A stretch of 64,000 nucleotides of DNA from positions 22,137,047-22,201,046 of the forward strand of contig NC_047066.1 of assembly GCF_902459465.1 (NCBI RefSeq), read 5' to 3'. Numbering within the stretch: position 1 is the stretch's first letter; each line of letters opens with the position of its first letter. This DNA comes from Asterias rubens. Its lineage: Eukaryota; Echinodermata; Asteroidea; Forcipulatida; Asteriidae. The position numbers and the translations under genes were made by a program. Under the pieces are notes generated by a model, which was not told the origin of the DNA, made no database searches, and was given only the letters and a program-made list of their open reading frames with translations. This document shows, one piece after another, positions 21,970-33,100 of the stretch.

Positions 21970-22110
21970 GGTAGTATTTAAAAAGCAGGAAAGCTGAGAA
22001 GTCTCACAAATTCCAAAAATCTACTCTGCGGTAGGAGAGAAGTCTCCCTAATTCTGAAAAATTGACTCTGTGGTAGTTAAAATCTACACATGGTGTTAGC
22101 GCAAACCAAA
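21970..22110 (+). repeat. CTACTCCGCGG-dyad repeat, partial copy
   Basis: GAGAAGTCTCACAAATTCC, CTACTCTGCGGTAGGAGAG and ACATGGTGTTAGCGCAAACC in family order. Confidence 0.55.
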
Positions 22111-22194
22111 TCTAAATATATTGATACCTCACAAAGCAATGCCTCAAATCCCATGTACTTATTTGTTTGTTTGTTATTTATTTACTACTCGCAG

Positions 22195-22280
22195 GGTCTG
22201 CACATCATGGATTTGGATCTAGCCTTGCAGAAGTCTACACACCATGTGACACTCCTGATTCTTCACTCACATAACTTGAG
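22195..22280 (+). CDS. Possible exon of an unrecognised gene
   Basis: Acceptor ACTCGCAG before 22,195 and donor GTAAGC at 22,281 bound 86 nt that are open in one frame (GLHIMDLDLALQKSTHHVTL...). The frame joins without a break to the next candidate exon at 23,247. I recognise no domain. Support is splice signals and phase only, so this may be chance or a non-coding transcript. Confidence 0.25.
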
Positions 22281-22341
22281 GTAAGCTTAGAGATCCTTTT
22301 CCATATATCAGGCATTTATGGTATTTTAAAAGTGGGTATAA

Positions 22342-22504
22342 AGGTTGAGTCACACTGCAGCGATAACGAAAACGATAATGAGCATTTGCAAAGAGAACAC
22401 ATTCTATTGGTTGAATGAGTGTGGAGTAATTCAACCAATAGAATGAGTTCTCTTTGCAGCGTGATCGTTATCGTTTTTGTTATCGCTGCAGTGTGACTCG
22501 GCCT
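22342..22504. mobile_element. GATAACG-type MITE, copy 2
   Basis: AGGTTGAGTCACACTGCAGC / GCTGCAGTGTGACTCGGCCT termini, inner GATAACGAAAACGAT and a central palindrome around GAGTAATTCAACCAATAG. Flanks are TAA (left) and TTA (right), i.e. TWA but not identical. Same architecture as 18,926-19,098 with a different outer sequence. Confidence 0.8.
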
Positions 22505-22629
22505 TTACACATGTTTTCTTATCGTACAAGAACATTGCGCTTATTTTAGATGAAGTGATGCCCTTGATGTTGCAACCCTTTCAGTTTCAAATGACTGCCC
22601 AGAGATCCGTTAACTTCTCTATGTTCTGA

Positions 22630-22790
22630 CAACCCTATGTTTCGGGGTTGAACAATTCCTTGAGCGGGATTTAAACCAACAATCTCCAGACTAATGTACT
22701 TGCGCTCTACCAACTGAGCTATCTAGCCCTGTGTTGGCAGTCTCCTTATTTTGTCAACCCTACGTTTCGTTAGATCCTTGAGATCTACAG
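22630..22790 (-). mobile_element. tRNA-derived SINE, second family (single B box)
   Basis: On the minus strand: GGGCTAGATAGCTCAGTTGG then AGAGCGC and a degenerate B box. Flanking TGTTGGCAGTCTCCTTATTT matches the copy at 4,740-4,790. Confidence 0.6.
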
Positions 22791-23246
22791 ACTATAGGTT
22801 ATGGTCAGATATTACGATTACTATGACTATAATACTTTATTATTTATTATTATATTATATTAAAACTAAGCTGCCACACCAGCTGGTAACTGTGATAATT
22901 TCTGAGCCATGACGTTGTGCGAGGTCTTCCTATCTTGGGATAAATTGCAGGCTCTGGTCAATGACCTCAGGCCTCTCACTTGATGGTCTGACTTCACACA
23001 GTCTTCCTAACAATTGACTGGTCTCCCTCTTAGTCGGTTTCCATGAACACGTGATTCCATTACTAAGTGTAGATTCCTTATTGGAATCATCCTCTTGTCA
23101 TCGCCAAAGTAGTGTAGCCTTTTTTTGGCTACTAGCTCAGTAATGGTGCTCTTAACTTTTTGTCTACCTTTTTAAGTGTAAAATGTAGGGTCAGATACAT
23201 TGATGTAATTTCAGAATATTTACAGTTGTTTTCTTGTTGTTTTCAG

Positions 23247-23442
23247 GATGCTTGAATCAAGACGTTGGCTCATCATTGGCAACTGTGATCCTGGAATACC
23301 ACACATCGATCCTGGATTTGAAGATTCCGTGGATCCTGGATTCAAAGAGTTTGACGGTGGATTTCAAGACTTCGATCTCGGACTTGAAGACTCTTTGATC
23401 GCGGATTTGAAGACTCTCATTCTGGATATAGGAAGACCCTGA
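23247..23442 (+). CDS. Possible exon leading into the 21-bp minisatellite
   Basis: Acceptor GTTTTCAG before 23,247. Joined to 22,195-22,280 the codon AG|G gives Arg and the frame runs MLESRRWLIIGNCDPGIPHI... to TGA at 23,440-23,442. The second half is already made of the 7-residue repeat (DPGFEDSV-like). Homology unknown; the repeat could have created the open frame by chance. Confidence 0.22.
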
Positions 23443-24195
23443 ACCTCGATTTGAAACATTTGATTCTTGATCTCAAGACATTAATCCTGGATTACAAAAC
23501 ACTTATCCTGGATTAGAAGACACGGAATCTGGATTTCAAGACATTGATCACGGATTACAAAACATTAACCCTGGATAGAAGACATTGATGATGGATTTGA
23601 AGACATTGATCCTCGATTGCAAAACACTTATCTCGGATTTGAAGACTCGGTTACCGGATAACAAGACATTGAATCTGGATTTAAGACATTGATCCTGGAT
23701 TGCAAAACATTTATCTCGGATTTGAAGACTCGGTTACTGGATTACAAGACATTGAATCTGGATTTGAAGACATTCATCCTGGATTGCAAAACACTTATCT
23801 CGGATTTGAAGACTCGGTTACTGGATTACAAGACATTGAATCTGGATTTGAAGACATTCATCCTGGATTGCAAAACACTTATCTCGGATTTGGTGACTTG
23901 GTTACTGGATAACAAGACATTGATCCTCGATTGCAAGCAAAACATTTGTCTCGGATTTGAAGACTCGGTTACTGAATTACAAGTCATTGAATCTAGATTT
24001 GACGACATTTATCCTCGATTGCAAAACTTTATCTCGGATTTGAAGACTCGGTTACCGGATTACTTGACATTGAAACTGGATTTCAAGATCGGTTCTGGAT
24101 TTACAAAACGTTGTGGATCACGGATTACAAAACATTTATCCTCGATTACAAAACATTGATTCTGGATCAAGACATTGATTCTGGATTTCAAGACC
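23290..24195 (+). repeat. 21-bp minisatellite with 84-bp higher-order unit
   Basis: About 43 units of the form GGATTTGAAGACATTGATCCT. Four unit types alternate (GATTGCAAAACACTTATCTC, GATTTGAAGACTCGGTTACT, GATTACAAGACATTGAATCT, GATTTGAAGACATTCATCCT) and the four-unit block of 84 bp is repeated almost exactly around 23,690-23,900. The 7-codon period leaves several frames open. Confidence 0.88.
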
Positions 24196-24399
24196 CATCC
24201 TTCATAGAAGCTCGTAGATCTATGTAAGCTCCTCTTCATTTTCTGTCTTATGCTTGTACTGTGTCAATAGAATGACCAGTAAGTACGGTAGCCTTGATCC
24301 AAGGCTGTCTAGTTCACGCACATGGAGTCCGACCACCCGCTGTCCACGCATCATCTCCACGCATCATCTCCACGCATGGGGTCTGTCAGAAAGACAGCT

Positions 24400-24590
24400 T
24401 TAAAACAACTGGACCAAATTTTTGCAGAAAATATTGCTTAAGAATTTTCTGCTAAGCAGAAATGAGCAAGATACCAGTCACAAATTGTACTTGGTAGTTT
24501 GGCTGGTAACCTTATTATGGTACAAGCATAGTTTTGTTATGCTTACATGTAGCTCCTTTTTGTGCTTAAGCAGCTCTATGAAATTGGGTT
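24400..24590. repeat. TTGGCTGGTA / GCTTAAGCAG repeat family member
   Basis: GCTTAAGAATTTTCTGCTAAG, AGATACCAGTCACAAATTG, GTTTGGCTGGTAACC and the terminus GCTTAAGCAGCTCTATGAAA, matching 13,682-14,125. Confidence 0.55.
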
Positions 24591-24786
24591 GCGGTTATGT
24601 TAATAGCTGAATGTTAATGTGTCTTGATTGGCTGTTAAAATATGAATATGCAGTACAAGTACATCCTACAGACTCTATGCGTGGACTATCGGGCAAATGG
24701 ATGGCACAAGACAGCCTTGAAATCAAGACTAGTATTTATAAGTGAAGTACTTAACGTAGATCATTATCTCTACACATAATGCTTAT

Positions 24787-24955
24787 ATAGACCTTATGCA
24801 CATGACGTCATTTCAGTAGGGCGCCCTCACCAAGAGGTCAAAAGGAGATTGTTCATTGGGCAATACTGTGCGCCGCGCATACAAATCTGTGCGCCTCGTT
24901 TGTTTCGTCACTGTTCCTCTAAGATGGCGGCTAGATGACGCAATGCATAAGGTCT
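24787..24955. mobile_element. MITE with ATAGACCTTATGCA ends
   Basis: Left ATAGACCTTATGCACATGACG and right TGACGCAATGCATAAGGTCT are inverted copies; the interior is CpG-rich. Confidence 0.65.
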
Positions 24956-25032
24956 TTTTGAATGTAGCTATGGTGGTGGGTTTTAAACTAGTGTAGCGTT
25001 ACATAAATGTAGGTTCCATTGAGAAAACTTAA

Positions 25033-25362
25033 AGGCACTGGACACCTTTGGTAATCACAAAGACCAGTATACTCACTTGGTGTATTCCAAAATAACAAGT
25101 CTGTTAAAATTGGACTCAATTGCTCATCAAAGTTGCAAAAGAATAATGAAAGAAAAAACATCCTTTTTGCACAATTTCATGTGCTTTCAGATGCTTAATA
25201 AAAGGCTTCAGGTTTGTTATTATTTGAGTGAGAAATTTCCCTTTCTCAACAACTACATTACTCCAGAGGGAGTTGTTTCTCAAACTGTTTCTCACAACAG
25301 CTCTCCATTGCTCATACCACTTAAATGTTTATGCTAATTGTTATGTTGAGTGTCCAGTGCCT
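25033..25362. mobile_element. TTAA-flanked palindromic MITE
   Basis: AGGCACTGGACACCTTTGG at the left and GAGTGTCCAGTGCCT at the right, TTAA at 25,029-25,032 and 25,363-25,366. Confidence 0.85.
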
Positions 25363-25779
25363 TTAAATAAGACATTAAGAAGGCTAGATTTAGTGAAGAA
25401 TCCTTCGGGTATTCGACTGAATTCCTCAAGGATAAAAAGAAAGGAATAGCATTGGAAAGGAATCACATTTTCAATGGGAGACTTTCCAACGCTAGGTGGC
25501 AGCAGACTCACCGGGTAAATTTCCATTGTTTACATAGTTCTGAACATGCGCAAAATTCTGAGAACAATGGCTTTACCCGGTAAGTCTGCTGCCACCTATT
25601 GTCCCAGAAAGTCTCTTATTAAAAAGCAAGCACATTTGAACAATGAGTGTTGGGATCTTGGGAAAAGTTATCTTCCAACATTGCAGATTTATCCGAGTTT
25701 TTTCAAAAATCTCTTTTAGTGTGAACAATTTAAAGAATGACCAACAATGTTGCACTAAAAACAATGAAAATAACTAATT

Positions 25780-26680
25780 ACTTATGATACGAATAGAATG
25801 TGGGGGAACCAGTGGCAAAAGTACGCAGGATATGGTGTTTTGGCTGGTTATCAAAATAGTTTTGTGCTTTTTTTTGGGGGGGGGGGGCATGAGGAGGCAA
25901 GTTTGGTAATGACAAACAAGTGTTGATGGGGGCGCTGTTTATCAAGTGATTGTGCATATTTATTTTTAATTTCACTGGGTGTGGGCAGGCAAGGAAGGGG
26001 GCAGGGGGTCCCCCCCTGGTTGATCCACTATTTTGTATTTAGTGGGGAGAAAGTTTCTAAAGTTATCGTAACTAATAAGATAGGCCTAGTAGTTGACTGA
26101 AATAATCCTATATCAGAATAAAGAACCTCTTAGGATGTTTAAAGTAGTTAACTAGATATGGATTGTTAAATTATTGAGAATGATTTAATAAAACATGCAG
26201 GTCATGATCAAGAATATATATTTTGTCTGAAACGTGCATATATTAAATTAAAAAAACACGAACAATTTAATTCAAATTAAACTATAGGTATTGATTACAA
26301 AAGCATTGTTGACAAACGGTTTTAACAAAATTGTCATTAAATGTGTACATAAAAATGCAGCGGCACTATAACCTCAAAACAAAATAGAATTTATGAAAAA
26401 CACGTGTGAAAATACGCAAATTTTGTGCAATAAGCAAATGCGTTAGCAACCATGGAGGGTGTTACAAAAAACCTTGTCAATTAATAAAAAATCGCTACAT
26501 AACTTAATATGCGCACATTGTTTCCTTTAAAGCAGCAATTCAAAAAAAGAACAATGCGCATAGACGAATAAGCACATAAAACATCAAAACAAACACAACT
26601 ACAGTGCAGACTAAATCAATTTCTAAATATTTACCAAAAACACAAATGAAACATTAAATAAACAAACCAAAAATCGCAAT
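25780..26680. other. AT-rich intergenic DNA, no gene seen
   Basis: Contains a G run near 25,874-25,887 and a partial GTTTTGGCTGGTTATC repeat near 25,841. Otherwise AT-rich with scattered TGCGC/ACGC words that continue into the duplicated block at 26.7 kb. Confidence 0.5.
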
Positions 26681-27500
26681 GCGTAGATATACTTTTTGAA
26701 AATCAACCATAGAGGGCAGAATTAGACGTTTGAAATTTAACAACTGTACAACAGAAATATCTACCCCCCAAAAAAGAATTCCGAAAGAGGGCAGTATTTA
26801 TCAAATAATAATGCGTGCGCATTGAGATAAAGAATCCAAATTTATGTGAAAAATTGAAATACGCAAAAAAAACGCAACTCGAGAGGGCAGTATAACTCCA
26901 CTCGCCAAATCTACCCACAGAGTAGAGAAAACCTGTCATTTGAGAATGAGCATGCAAATTGAACAGAATAATAAAAAGCGTAATGCGCAAAATAAAAACG
27001 TTTTTTAAATTGACCATCGAGGGCAGAATAAATTTCAACATAAAAGACGGACGTATCATTAAGTGTGACCAAATTCCCAACTTCCTAACTTTTTTTTCTC
27101 AAAAGAGCCACATTTCTCACATTAATTTTTTAACATTCAATGTGTAGCTAAAAAGACGCACAAATCACAAATAAAATAAGAAAACTATCTTAAATTTGCT
27201 AAAGAGAAGTCGGTTTAAAGTATATTCAAAAGCCTAATTCAAATTTTTTAAAAAGGAAAAAAAAATTCGCAACGCGTAAATACGTTTTGAAAATCAACCA
27301 TAGAGGGCAGCATTCTGCGTAATTTAAAACACTGCCACATTAACAACTTCTAACTTTAAAAAATAGAAAACTCCAACAGAGGGCAGTATTATCAAATAAT
27401 AACGCGTGCGTACTGAGATAGAATCCAAATTTATGTGAAAAAACGCAAAACGCAAAAAAAGCGCAACTCGAGAGGGCAGTAAAACTCCACTTGCCAAATT
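26680..27500. repeat. Duplicated AT-rich block with GAGGGCAG motifs
   Basis: Two related copies, about 26,680-26,900 and 27,268-27,500, share AATCAACCATAGAGGGCAG, GAGGGCAGTATT.ATCAAATAA, AATCCAAATTTATGTGAAAA and CGCAACTCGAGAGGGCAGTA. GAGGGCAG occurs seven times in the interval (near 26,707, 26,783, 26,879, 27,013, 27,299, 27,374 and 27,469). Confidence 0.75.
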
Positions 27501-27765
27501 GCGTTTTTGCGTCAGATAATCATTCAGCTTTGACCAAATTTTCCTAAAAATCAAATAAAAACACCTAGGTATATATTTAGTGCAGTATAATAAAATGGAC
27601 GCCTCTAATGCGCAACTTGCAACACTAAAAAAACGCACACCAAAAATCGTGTAGAAGGGTTAAAATTCCTATATATAAAATGACGACCAACATAGATCAC
27701 AGTCCTTCAACGCCATTCGAAATTCGCTATGCTTCGAAGTCATGTGAGCTAGCAAGCCAGACGAG

Positions 27766-28260
27766 CCCACCCTACCCCGTACCCTAACCCTAACAGCGTT
27801 CAAAAATTATCCCATCAGCTTATACTCTAACCCCATAGTAACTGCCGAGCCCAGCACTAGCCAGCGAGCCAACTGTCTTCCAACCACCACCCCTAACCCT
27901 ATCCCCAAGTCATAAGCAATATCCAGCTTGGTTGCCGTCAACCAACTCCAACCCATACCCTAACCCCAAGTCATCAGTCCTGTCGAGCTTGCTATCTACC
28001 GTCCAACCCGTACCCTAACCCCAAGTCATCAGCAGTCTTGTCCAGACCTCATCAACACCCCAAGCCCAGTCCTCTCAGAAGTCCAACCCCAGCAACTGCC
28101 ATCCAGCCCTCCAGCAACCCAACCCAAGTGATCACCATGTAACTCTCCAGTCCCCTCAGCAGCCCAGCTCTACTGACTGCCTTTTAGCCCTCCATCCCCT
28201 CAGCCCCAAGAAATCTGAGCCAGCAAGGCCCTTGGTCAACCCTCAGATCAGCTAGAAATC
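27766..28260 (+). repeat. CCCTAACC-rich degenerate repeat
   Basis: ACCCTAACCCTAAC at 27,780 and repeated CCGTACCCTAACCCCAAGTC units near 27,950-28,030, grading into a pyrimidine-rich CCAGTCC/CAGCCC sequence. The words match the TTAGGG telomere type on the minus strand but are not a continuous array. Confidence 0.6.
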
Positions 28261-28364
28261 CAAGGCTTGAGCCAGGCAAAACTTTTGGTGAGAAATTTCT
28301 GAAAAATTTTCTAAGTCCAAATGCGGCAAATTCATCACTCCAAAAACCGTTAGATTTTCATAAC

Positions 28365-28435
28365 AGCTCGTAGCACAGCGGTGAAGGCCAGAGACTACAG
28401 AGCGAAAGGTCCCCGGTTCAAGCCCTACCCATTTT
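28365..28435 (+). repeat. tRNA-like sequence
   Basis: GCTCGTAGCACAGCGGTGAAG resembles a D-arm/A box, and GGTCCCCGGTTCAAGCCC supplies a B box (GGTTCAAGCCC) about 35 bases later. It lies within the spacing of a tRNA but no full cloverleaf is evident; probably a SINE head or pseudogene. Confidence 0.4.
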
Positions 28436-28487
28436 TACTAGAATTTAAAAAAATTCTTTATTTTAATGGTAAAAGGGTCCTGGAGAG

Positions 28488-28563
28488 GATTTGAACCCAC
28501 CCGGCTCACAGCCCCAGGATTCTGGGTGCTGTGAGCTAGCCCGCTGCGCTACGGCGGCTCTTG
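28488..28563 (-). repeat. tRNA-like sequence, opposite orientation
   Basis: On the minus strand: GAGCCGCCGTAGCGCAGCGG (A-box-like) then GTGGGTTCAAATCCTC (B box GGTTCAAATCC), with a long GC stem CACAGC.CC / GG.GCTGTG between them that could be a long variable or anticodon arm. Faces the plus-strand tRNA-like element 50 bases away. Confidence 0.45.
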
Positions 28564-28599
28564 AAAAAATTTCTCGGAACTAATATTTAAACCTTAGGA

Positions 28600-30136
28600 T
28601 GGGGGGGTCAAAAAAAAATAAAAAATTTAAATGAGATAAGAACTATGAACTTTGACATCACCAGAAAAGCAAATGAGAGAAAAAGTGAATTTGAAGTCAT
28701 GCAATAGAGGATCTTTATTTCACCAATGGTCAATACAAATAATAGTAATTATAAGTGAAGAAGATACAAATAATTATGGGTAAATTTAGGCAATTCTACA
28801 AGTGTTTAAATGAAAAATAACTCTAAATTTTTTTCATTAAAATTAATTCATTAATTAGTTACTTAGAAATGCTTTAAATTAAACGCATCAATTTCCAGCC
28901 AGCATACTATTCAAAAACATTTGGTAACCTTAATCAAACGCAAGCCATGTTATTATTCTAAAAATTTAAACTGATTTTGGAAAACGTAAAGAAATTGTTT
29001 TTATACAACCCTGTATGATACTTAATGAATCGTCTACATGGTATAAAGATGTTTTGCATCCTTCACTTAATAGCACGCAAATCAACATAAATAAAGTGTT
29101 TAAAAACACTGATGTTTTTTAACGTTAGTTGTCAATGTTTTGGTAGAAACCCCATGGGATAATTAGTGCTTATAGATTGAATACATGGCTCGCTTTAATA
29201 AACAACTTTTATTAATATTTGTCTACATACATAATATTCTTAATGTGACTACTTCTACCCTTGTGATTAGCAACAAATTGTTCAGCTTTATACATTGGGG
29301 GGGGGGGGGTATACTGTTATCATGACGGGCGTCTTTTGGACACCTTGATGTAGAAATCTTGGCATGAAATTTTGACATGTTATTGATTGTAAGTAAACAA
29401 TTTGGACACCCTGATCTTAAATTTCCAGCGTATTTTGTCACCTTTTTAATCAATTTTGCTAAAACCTTAGGGGGGGTACAAGGGGATGCATCATTTCTTT
29501 CCAGGTTGCACTTCTGGTAAATTGAAACTGTATAGTTTCCATTCCATTTTATCTTCAATTAGCAGTTGTTTTGCCGCTATCTGTTTTTTTTTCCCCGAGA
29601 TTAATTTGAGATGGAGGTAAATACGAAACACGGTTTGCGTGTACTTTAGCAAACAAAGGTTTTTAAACATTGAAGTTACTATAAATATCGAGTTTGCCAA
29701 CTGCAACATTTACATCCAGTAATTGTTTAATTTCAAAGGCTCAGAGTTCAAATGGGGAAGGGGAGTTTCATTGACACCAAGTGAGGGAGGGGGCACCACA
29801 CCCCCTTGTTACACCACTGCAAACTAGTTTGTTTAATTAGGCTAATTAAAGTGTACACACAAATAGTTTATCACAGTGAGAGTATACAGTATCCACAATG
29901 CTTACAACATTTTATTGGTTTTTAATATATTTTATTACAACATAAGGGTGCATCATGACACCATGATCATACCGACTACCCTCACCTATCATAATACAAA
30001 AGGGAGGAAAAGACTCGCTCCTGGTCTTACTTACAATTTCAATATGTTTCTTTACCTCTATGTATAAATCTTGCTAGATTTTGTTACCCAAATGAGCAAA
30101 TCTTGAAATAATTTTTCTTAACTCAACTTTTAAAAG
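28600..30136. other. AT-rich intergenic DNA, no gene seen
   Basis: Single-copy-looking, AT-rich. G runs occur near 29,299 and 29,470. No open frame with recognisable features. Confidence 0.5.
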
Positions 30137-33100
30137 GGCTCATGACAGTGATAGAACTGTAGAACCGAGGGCTCATGACAGTGATAGAACTGAAGAGCCA
30201 AGGGCTCATGACAATGAAAGAACTGCAGAGCCAAGGGCTCATGACAGTGATAGAACTGTAGAGCCAAGGGCTCATGACAGTGATAGAACTGTAGAGCCAA
30301 GGGCTCATGACAGTGATAGAACTGTAGAGCCAAAGGCTCATGACAGTGAAAGAACTGCAGAGCTGAGGGCTCATGACAGTGATAGAACTGCAGAGCCGAG
30401 GGCTCACGACAGTGATAGAACTGTAGAGCTGAGGGCTCATGACAGTGATAGAACTGAAGAGCCAAGGGTTCATGACAGTGATAGAACTGCAGAGCCGAGG
30501 GCTCATGACAGTGATAGAACTGTAGAGCCAAGGGCTCATGACAGTGATAGAACTGTAGAGCCAAGGGCTCATGACAGTGATAGAACTGCAGAGCCGAGGG
30601 CTCATGACAGTGATAGAACTGTAGAGCCAAGGGCTCATGACAGTGATAGAACTGCAGAGCCGAGGGCTCATGATAGAACTGTAGAGCCGAGGGCTCATGA
30701 CAGTGAAAGAACTGCAGAGCCGAGGGCTCACGACAGTGATAGAACTGTAGAGCCAAGGGCTCATGACAGTGAAAGAACTGCAGAGCCGAGGGCTCATGAC
30801 AGTGAAAGAACTGTAGAGCCGAGGGCTCACGACAGTGATAGAACTGCAGAGCCAAGGGCTCATGACAGTTAAAGAACTGAAGAGCCAAGGGCTCATGACA
30901 GTGATAGAACTGCAGAGCCGAGGGCTCATGACAATGAAAGAACTGAAGAGCCAAGGGCTCATGACAGTGAAAGAACTGTAGAGCCAAGGGCTCATGACAG
31001 TGAAAGAACTGCAGAGCCAAGGGCTCATGACAGTGATAGAACTGTAGAGCCAAGGGCTCATGACAGTGATAGAACTGTAGAGCCAAGGGCTCATGACAGT
31101 GAAAGAACTGTAGAGCCAAGGGCTCATGACAGTGATAGAACTGTAGAGCCAAGGGCTCATGACAGTGATAGAACTGTAGAGCCGAGGGCTCATGACAGTG
31201 AAAGAACTGAAGGGCCAAGGGCTCATGACAGTGATAGAACTGAAGAGCCGAGGGCCGAGGGCTCACGACAGTGATAGAACTGAAGAGCCAAGGGCTCATG
31301 ACAGTGATAGAACTGTAGAGCCGAGGGCTCATGACAGTGAAAGAACTGAAGGGCCAAGGGCTCATGACAGTGATAGAACTGAAGAGCCGAGGGCCGAGGG
31401 CTCACGACAGTGATAGAACTGAAGAGCCAAGGGCTCATGACAGTGATAGAACTGAAGAGCCAAGGGCTCATGACAGTGATAGAACTGAAGAGCCAAGGGC
31501 TCATGACAGTGATAGAACTGAAGAGCCAAAGGCTCATGACAGTGAAAGAACTGTAGAGCCAAGGGCTCACGACAGTGATAGAACTGTAGAGCCAAAGGCT
31601 CATGACAATGAAAGAACTGTAGAGCCAAAGGCTCATGACAATGAAAGAACTGTAGAGCTGAGGGCTCATGACAGTGATAGAACTGTAGAGCCAAGGGCTC
31701 ATGACAATGAAAGAACTGTAGAGCCAAGGGCTCATGACAGTGAAAGAACTGTAGAGCCAAGGGCTCATGACAATGAAAGAACTGTAGAGCTGAGGGCTCA
31801 CGACAGTGATAGAACTGTAGAGCCAAAGGCTCATGACAATGAAAGAACTGTAGAGCTGAGGGCTCATGACAGTGATAGAACTGTAGAGCCAAGGGCTCAT
31901 GACAATGAAAGAACTGTAGAGCCAAGGGCTCATGACAGTGAAAGAACTGTAGAGCTGAGGGCTCATGACAGTGATAGAACTGAAGAGCCAAGGGCTCATG
32001 ACAGTGATAGAACTGTAGAGCCAAGGGCTCATGACAATGAAAGAACTGAAGAGCTGAGGGCTCATGACAGTGATAGAACTGTAGAGCCAAGGGCTCATGA
32101 CAGTGATAGAACTGTAGAGCCAAGGGCTCATGACAATGAAAGAACTGTAGAGCTGAGGGCTCATAAGAGTGATAGAACTGTAGAGCCAAGGGCTCATGAC
32201 AGTGAAAGAACTGTAGAGCCGAGGGCTCATGACAGTGAAAGAACTGTAGAGCCGAGGGCTCACGACAGTGATAGAACTGCAGAGCCGAGGGCTCATGACA
32301 GTGATAGAACTGTAGAGCCAAGGGCTCATGACAGTGATAGAACTGCAGAGCCAAGGACTCATGACAGTGAAAGAACTGCAGAGCCGAGGGCTCACGACAG
32401 TGATAGAACTGTAGAGCCAAGGGCTCATGACAGTGAAAGAACTGTAGAGCCAAGGGCTCATGACAGTGAAAGAACTGTAGAGCCAAGGGCTCATGACAGT
32501 GATAGAACTGCAGAGCCGAGGGCTCACGACAGTGATAGAACTGTAGAGCAAAAGGCTCATGACAGTGAAAGAACTGCAGAGCCAAGGGCTCATGACAGTG
32601 ATAGAACTGTAGAGTCAAAGGCTCATGACAGTGATAGAACTGTAGAGCCAAGGGCTCATGACAGTGAAAGAACTGCAGAGCCGAGGGCTCACGACAGTGA
32701 TAGAACTGCACAGCCAAGGGCTCATGACAGTGATAGAACTGTAGAGCCAAGGGCTCATGACAGTGAAAGAACTGCAGAGCCAAGGGCTCATGACAGTGAT
32801 AGAACTGTAGAGCCAAGGGCTCATGACAGTGATAGAACTGTAGAGCCAAGGGCTCATGACAGTGATAGAACTGCATAGCCGAGGGCTCACGACAGTGATA
32901 GAACTGCAGAGCCAAGGGCTCATGACAGTGAAAGAACTTTAGAGCCGAGGGCTCATGACAGTGATAGAACTGTAGAGCCAAGGGCTCACGACGGGTGATA
33001 GATCTGCAGAGCCGAGGGCTCATGACAGTGATAGAACTGTAGAGCCAAAGGCTCATGACAGTGATATAACTGTAGAGCCAAGGGCTCATGACAGTGAAAG

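Noticed and set aside
27766..28030. Chromosome end (telomere)
   Set aside because: CCCTAA words are few and interrupted, and unique sequence continues on both sides.
28365..28563. Functional tRNA genes
   Set aside because: A and B boxes are visible but acceptor stems do not close and the anticodon arms are not standard; SINE heads or pseudogenes are more likely.
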